In this document: piece after piece, positions 60,792 to 64,000 of the stretch
How positions within the stretch are numbered: position 1 is the first letter of the stretch
How the letters are laid out: the number at the start of each line of letters is the position of its first letter
From: an uncultured Prevotellaceae bacterium
GTDB taxonomy: Bacteria > Bacteroidota > Bacteroidia > Bacteroidales > Muribaculaceae
Direction: 5' to 3'
Length of the DNA stretch: 64,000 nucleotides
Assembly: GCA_900320055.1 (NCBI GenBank)
Contig: ONQS01000004.1
Coordinates: 23,062-87,061, forward strand
The notes under the pieces: model-generated
The model's database searches: none
Told to the model about the DNA's origin: nothing
The model's input: only the letters and a program-made list of their open reading frames with translations
Program-made: the position numbers and the translations under genes

Positions 60792-62246
60792 TTAACGCTG
60801 GTCGCCTCGCTTGATCAGCAATGCCAGGCCGATCATGGTCAAGGCGGCATTCAAGAGCAGCAATTCAAAGCCCAGGGTGTAGTCATACTGGTTTTTCAGC
60901 CACATCTGGATCAGGAAACTGATGATGGGTGCTGCGATGCACACCACGGGCACCAGACGGTCGCGCACAGGGCTCTTGCACATCATGCCGAAGGCAAACA
61001 GACCCAGGATCGGGCCATAGGTGTAACTGGCAAGGGTATAGACGGCACTGATGGCGTCGCTGTTGCTGATGGCGTAGAAGATCAGGATGACCAGGCCCAT
61101 GCATGCTGCCATCGACACGTGTACCAGACGGCGTGTGCGGCCCAAGGCGGCTTCCTGCTGCTTCTTGTCAGCCTCGAGGATATCGACAGTAAACGAAGTG
61201 GTGAGCGAGGTCAGCGCCGAGCCGGCAGCCGAGTAGGCAGCGGCAATCAGGCCGATGATGAACACCACGCCCAGCAGCACGGGCATGCCCTCGCTGAAGG
61301 CTACCGTGCCAAAGAGTTCGTCCGTCTTGTCGGGCATGGCTATGCCGTGAGCCTTGACGTGCAGGGTGAGCAAGGTGCCCAGAATCAGGAATAATGCAAT
61401 GACGATAACCTGCAGGAAGACACTCACGATCAGGTTCTTGGCCGACTCGTTGGCGTTTTTGCAGGCCAGGCTGCGCTGCATCAGATCTTGGTCCAGGCCG
61501 GTGGAGGCGATGACCATAAAGATGCCGGCAATGAACTGCTTCCAGAAGTAGGTGCCCTCCTTGGGATTGTCAAAGAAGAAGATGCGTGACGTGTCGTCGC
61601 CGGCAACGGCCTTGCACAGGCCTCCCAGGTCATAGCCCAGTCCCTTGGCGACAAAGTAGATGCTCAGTACCACCGACAGAATCAGGCAGAAACTCTTGAG
61701 TGTGTCGGTCCAGATGACGGTCTTCACACCGCCCTGCAATGTGTACAGGAAGATCAGCGCGATGGTGACAATCACGTTGATGACAAATGGGATATGCAGC
61801 GGTGAGAACACCAGCAATTGCAGGGTCACACACACCACATAGAAGCGCACTGCCGCACCCAGCATCTTGCTGATGAAGAAGAACCAGGCGCCACTCTTGT
61901 GGGTGCTGCCGCCGAAGCGCTGCTCCAGGTAGCCATAGATCGATACCAGGTTGCGCTTATAAAAGAGCGGGATAAGCACATAAGCGATCACAAAGTAGCC
62001 CACGATGAAGCCTAGCGCCATCTGCAGGTAACTGAAGCCTTTGGTGACCACCATGCCGGGAACAGAGATGAAGGTCACACCCGAAATGGGCGCGCCCAGC
62101 ATGGCAATGGCGACGATAAACCAGGGGGCCTGACGACCACCGCTCAGTGCGGTGGCTGTGTCGCTTTTGCGTGACGCTGCCCACGAGATGATAAATAGTA
62201 AAATAAAGTAGCCAACGATGGTGGCAAGTACAATCCAGGGAGTCAT
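60792..62246 (-). CDS. Sodium:solute symporter (SSS family)
   Basis: A 484-residue membrane transporter with about 13 membrane segments. SSS features are WIVLATIVGYFILLFIISW at the N-terminus, GGRQAPWF and GYLEQRFGG, with TLQGGVKTVIWTDTLK in the middle and ISNSDAISAVYTLASYTYGPILGLF near the end. The substrate cannot be read from sequence. Its position directly after a NamZ-type muramidase gene makes a MurNAc or muropeptide-sugar role plausible, by analogy with the MurNAc transporter of Tannerella, but this is inference. Confidence 0.88.
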   Translation of the reverse strand: MTPWIVLATIVGYFILLFIISWAASRKSDTATALSGGRQAPWFIVAIAMLGAPISGVTFISVPGMVVTKGFSYLQMALGFIVGYFVIAYVLIPLFYKRNLVSIYGYLEQRFGGSTHKSGAWFFFISKMLGAAVRFYVVCVTLQLLVFSPLHIPFVINVIVTIALIFLYTLQGGVKTVIWTDTLKSFCLILSVVLSIYFVAKGLGYDLGGLCKAVAGDDTSRIFFFDNPKEGTYFWKQFIAGIFMVIASTGLDQDLMQRSLACKNANESAKNLIVSVFLQVIVIALFLILGTLLTLHVKAHGIAMPDKTDELFGTVAFSEGMPVLLGVVFIIGLIAAAYSAAGSALTSLTTSFTVDILEADKKQQEAALGRTRRLVHVSMAACMGLVILIFYAISNSDAISAVYTLASYTYGPILGLFAFGMMCKSPVRDRLVPVVCIAAPIISFLIQMWLKNQYDYTLGFELLLLNAALTMIGLALLIKRGDQR

Positions 62247-62255
62247 ATCTTTTAT

Positions 62256-62379
62256 GTTAGTTGTTAGTTGTTAGTTGTTAGTTGTATAGTTGTATAGTTG
62301 TATAGTTGTTAGTTGTATAGTTGTTAGTTGTATAGTTGTTAGTTGTATAGTTGTTAGTTGTGTAGTTGTTAGTTGTTAG
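62256..62379. repeat. Heptad/octad array 4
   Basis: About seventeen TAGTTGT and TATAGTTG units (62256-62379) fill most of the 233-base gap between namZ and the symporter. No gene is visible in the gap. Confidence 0.8.
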
Positions 62380-62479
62380 CGCTTTCTAGTTCTCAGGTCT
62401 CTTAAAGTGGGTTGGCCACGTCAAGAAACATGAATACCGAATGAGTGAAATGAGCGGAAGTCGTAGTCTATTTCAATCC

Positions 62480-63763
62480 TTACTCGTCATAGAGGAGGTA
62501 GGGACGGCGTTGAGCCTTGAAGAGTTCCACATCAGCCTGCCAAGTGGCTTTGATCTCGCTGGCGCTCTTGCCTTGAGCGATCATCTCGCGCACGCGAGTG
62601 GTGCCCATCAGCAGGTCAAAGAAGTTGCTCTTGAGGTAGAACTGGTGGCCGCTCTGGGTCAGGTTGCGGTAGGCGTCGATCACGTATTCCAGATTGATGC
62701 CCCCAGCGATGACATCCTCGGCATCGAGGTTGTGCAGGTCCACGCCATGGCACAATTTGTCCATCTGGGGCGGGGTCTTGGCGCCAAAGCGGCTCTTGGG
62801 AGTGAACTCAAAGTCGTAGCCGGTCATGTCGGGATGGCCATAGACCTGGAAGGGCCAGTCTGTGCCGCGGCCCAGACTCACTGTCGTACCCTCAAAGTAG
62901 CACATCGAGGGATACAGGTAGATGGCGAGCATGTTAGGCAGGTTGGGGCTCGGTGCGATGGGCAGAGTGTAGCGGGTCTGGTGGGTATAGTTCTGGCAGG
63001 GGATGACGGTAAGGTCACTTTTCTTGCCGTCCTTGAGCCATCCCTCGCCACTAGCCATCTGGGCCAGTTCGCCCAGGGTCATGCCATGCACGGTGGGGAT
63101 GGGCAGCCGGCCCACGCCCGACTTGAGCGTCATGTCCAGGATGGGACCGTCCACATACATGCCATTGGGGTTGGGACGGTCCAGCACCATGAACTGCTTG
63201 CCATAGGTCACTGCGGCATCCATCAGGTTGATCATCGTCACATAGTAGGTGTAGAATCTCAGACCCACGTCCTGGATGTCGGTCACGATCACGTCGATGC
63301 CATCCATCACCTGCTTGCTGGGCATAGGTGACTTGCCGTCGTAGAGCGATGCGATGGGAACACCGGTCTTCTCGTCGACGCTGCTCGACACGTGCTCGCC
63401 TGCATCGGCATTGCCGCGGAAACCATGCTCGGGCGAGAAGATGGTCACCACGTTCACGCCGTTTTCCAGCATCAAGTCCAGGGTGTGCTTGTCTCCCACC
63501 ATGCCGGTCTGGTTACTCAGCAGTGCCACTCGCTTGCCCTCGAGCAGGGGGACGTATTCGGCCACGCGGGCAGCGCCCACCACCACTTCGCCACTGGGGG
63601 CGGTTGCAGAGGTGGTGTCCTGTTGCCTCGCTTGGGCATCGCCTACTGCGACGACGGCCTTGCCGACTTGGCTGCCACAGGAGTTGAGCAGCGTCATTGA
63701 CGTGAGCGAGCACCATAGGGCGAGCATCAAGCACATGATTCGGGTCATTTTCTTCATCTTCAT
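62480..63763 (-). CDS. DUF1343 / NamZ-type exo-beta-N-acetylmuramidase, lipoprotein
   Basis: A 427-residue predicted lipoprotein (lipobox LLNSCG near residue 29). The DUF1343 domain is the NamZ family; Bacillus subtilis NamZ releases MurNAc from the non-reducing end of peptidoglycan fragments. Characteristic stretches are GKRVALLSNQTGM near residue 73, SPEHGFRGNADAGE, VTDIQDVGLRFYTYY, DRPNPNG, and GRGTDWPFQVYG near residue 290. A charged linker with Thr/Ser/Ala lies between lipobox and domain. The upstream region has its own promoter. Confidence 0.9.
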   Translation of the reverse strand: MKMKKMTRIMCLMLALWCSLTSMTLLNSCGSQVGKAVVAVGDAQARQQDTTSATAPSGEVVVGAARVAEYVPLLEGKRVALLSNQTGMVGDKHTLDLMLENGVNVVTIFSPEHGFRGNADAGEHVSSSVDEKTGVPIASLYDGKSPMPSKQVMDGIDVIVTDIQDVGLRFYTYYVTMINLMDAAVTYGKQFMVLDRPNPNGMYVDGPILDMTLKSGVGRLPIPTVHGMTLGELAQMASGEGWLKDGKKSDLTVIPCQNYTHQTRYTLPIAPSPNLPNMLAIYLYPSMCYFEGTTVSLGRGTDWPFQVYGHPDMTGYDFEFTPKSRFGAKTPPQMDKLCHGVDLHNLDAEDVIAGGINLEYVIDAYRNLTQSGHQFYLKSNFFDLLMGTTRVREMIAQGKSASEIKATWQADVELFKAQRRPYLLYDE

Positions 63764-63798
63764 TTTGGTTAAGTATTGATGTTGTCGTTTTAAAATCG

Positions 63799-63829
63799 CA
63801 AAGTTAAATCTTTTGCACCGAAATCACAA
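63799..63829 (-). promoter_or_regulatory. namZ promoter
   Basis: On the minus strand TTG (63829-63827), a 20-base spacer and TAACTTTG (63806-63799) form a consensus promoter 35 bases before the DUF1343 ATG. Confidence 0.6.
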
Positions 63830-63873
63830 GCCCCTGTCACAACTATTTTGCCAAAAAGTGGCACACCTCCATT

Positions 63874-63900
63874 TTGCACTACTTTGCCTTGCGGCGAAGA
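63874..63900 (+). repeat. Dispersed repeat, terminal box only
   Basis: 27 bases identical to the end of tandem unit 1 (15454-15480), including TACTTTG and GCGGCGAAGA. The rest of the unit is absent. It lies in the 237-base region upstream of namZ, which otherwise shows only the namZ promoter. Confidence 0.7.
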
Positions 63901-64000
63901 TTGTCTTTCCCTAAGAATACTTGACAGATTTGAGAGCGATTAACTAAGTTGGTTTACACTAATTTTATCGTTCGCCTAAACTGGGTTGACAGTTTTGCGG

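Overview
The window is a 64 kb chromosomal segment of a gut-type Bacteroidales bacterium, most likely Muribaculaceae or Prevotellaceae. This is judged from gene content (DUF4251, DUF4304, DUF3784, PorZ-like propellers, a BspA-type leucine-rich repeat protein, CotH proteins with dockerin tails, NamZ/DUF1343) and from many promoters of the Bacteroidetes type: TTTG or TTG, about 20 bases, then TAnnTTTG. No tRNA, rRNA, CRISPR array, intact insertion sequence or prophage was seen.

Region 1 (1-10.2 kb, + strand) is the distal half of the division and cell-wall cluster: mraY (cut by the window start), murD, ftsW, murG, murC, ftsQ, ftsA, ftsZ. A consensus promoter lies inside the AT-rich 3' end of murC, upstream of ftsQAZ. 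Region 2 (10.2-17.6 kb) is housekeeping: a YqeY protein, serS, a membrane acyltransferase, a divergent MalY/PatB aminotransferase and dapF pair, then lysS behind a 142-bp tandem repeat whose units carry promoter motifs.

Region 3 (17.9-26.9 kb, + strand) is an envelope module: two PorZ-like beta-propeller proteins flank an MBOAT/AlgJ-like O-acetylation pair and a small membrane protein, followed by two paralogous DUF4251 lipoproteins. A strong bidirectional terminator closes it. Region 4 (27.1-37.4 kb, - strand) is a tightly packed run of twelve genes: a Cys-containing small protein, a hot-dog thioesterase, a periplasmic thioredoxin, a DNPH1-like nucleotide hydrolase, two DUF4304-type proteins, hipBA, a DUF3784 protein, an AlkZ-related protein, a small secreted protein, and sbcDC. 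DNA repair, nucleotide sanitation and toxin-antitoxin functions are concentrated here. Region 5 (37.6-43.7 kb, + strand) holds an XRE/S24 repressor with palindromic operators, an M16 peptidase, a GT2 transferase, frr, a DUF6056 membrane protein and a flavin reductase. A decayed IS200-like transposase tail between two REP-like repeats follows.

Region 6 (44.4-63.8 kb, - strand) is accessory and surface oriented: a fused FAD/Fe-S oxidase carrying an in-frame copy of the dispersed repeat, a large BspA-like protein with dockerin, two CotH proteins (one with dockerin), xerD, two tandem serine hydrolases, a WYL regulator, a sodium:solute symporter and NamZ. The last group looks like a muropeptide or MurNAc scavenging cluster. 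Four intergenic arrays of a TAGTTGT-like heptad and two copies of an 80-bp hairpin element occur only in this region.
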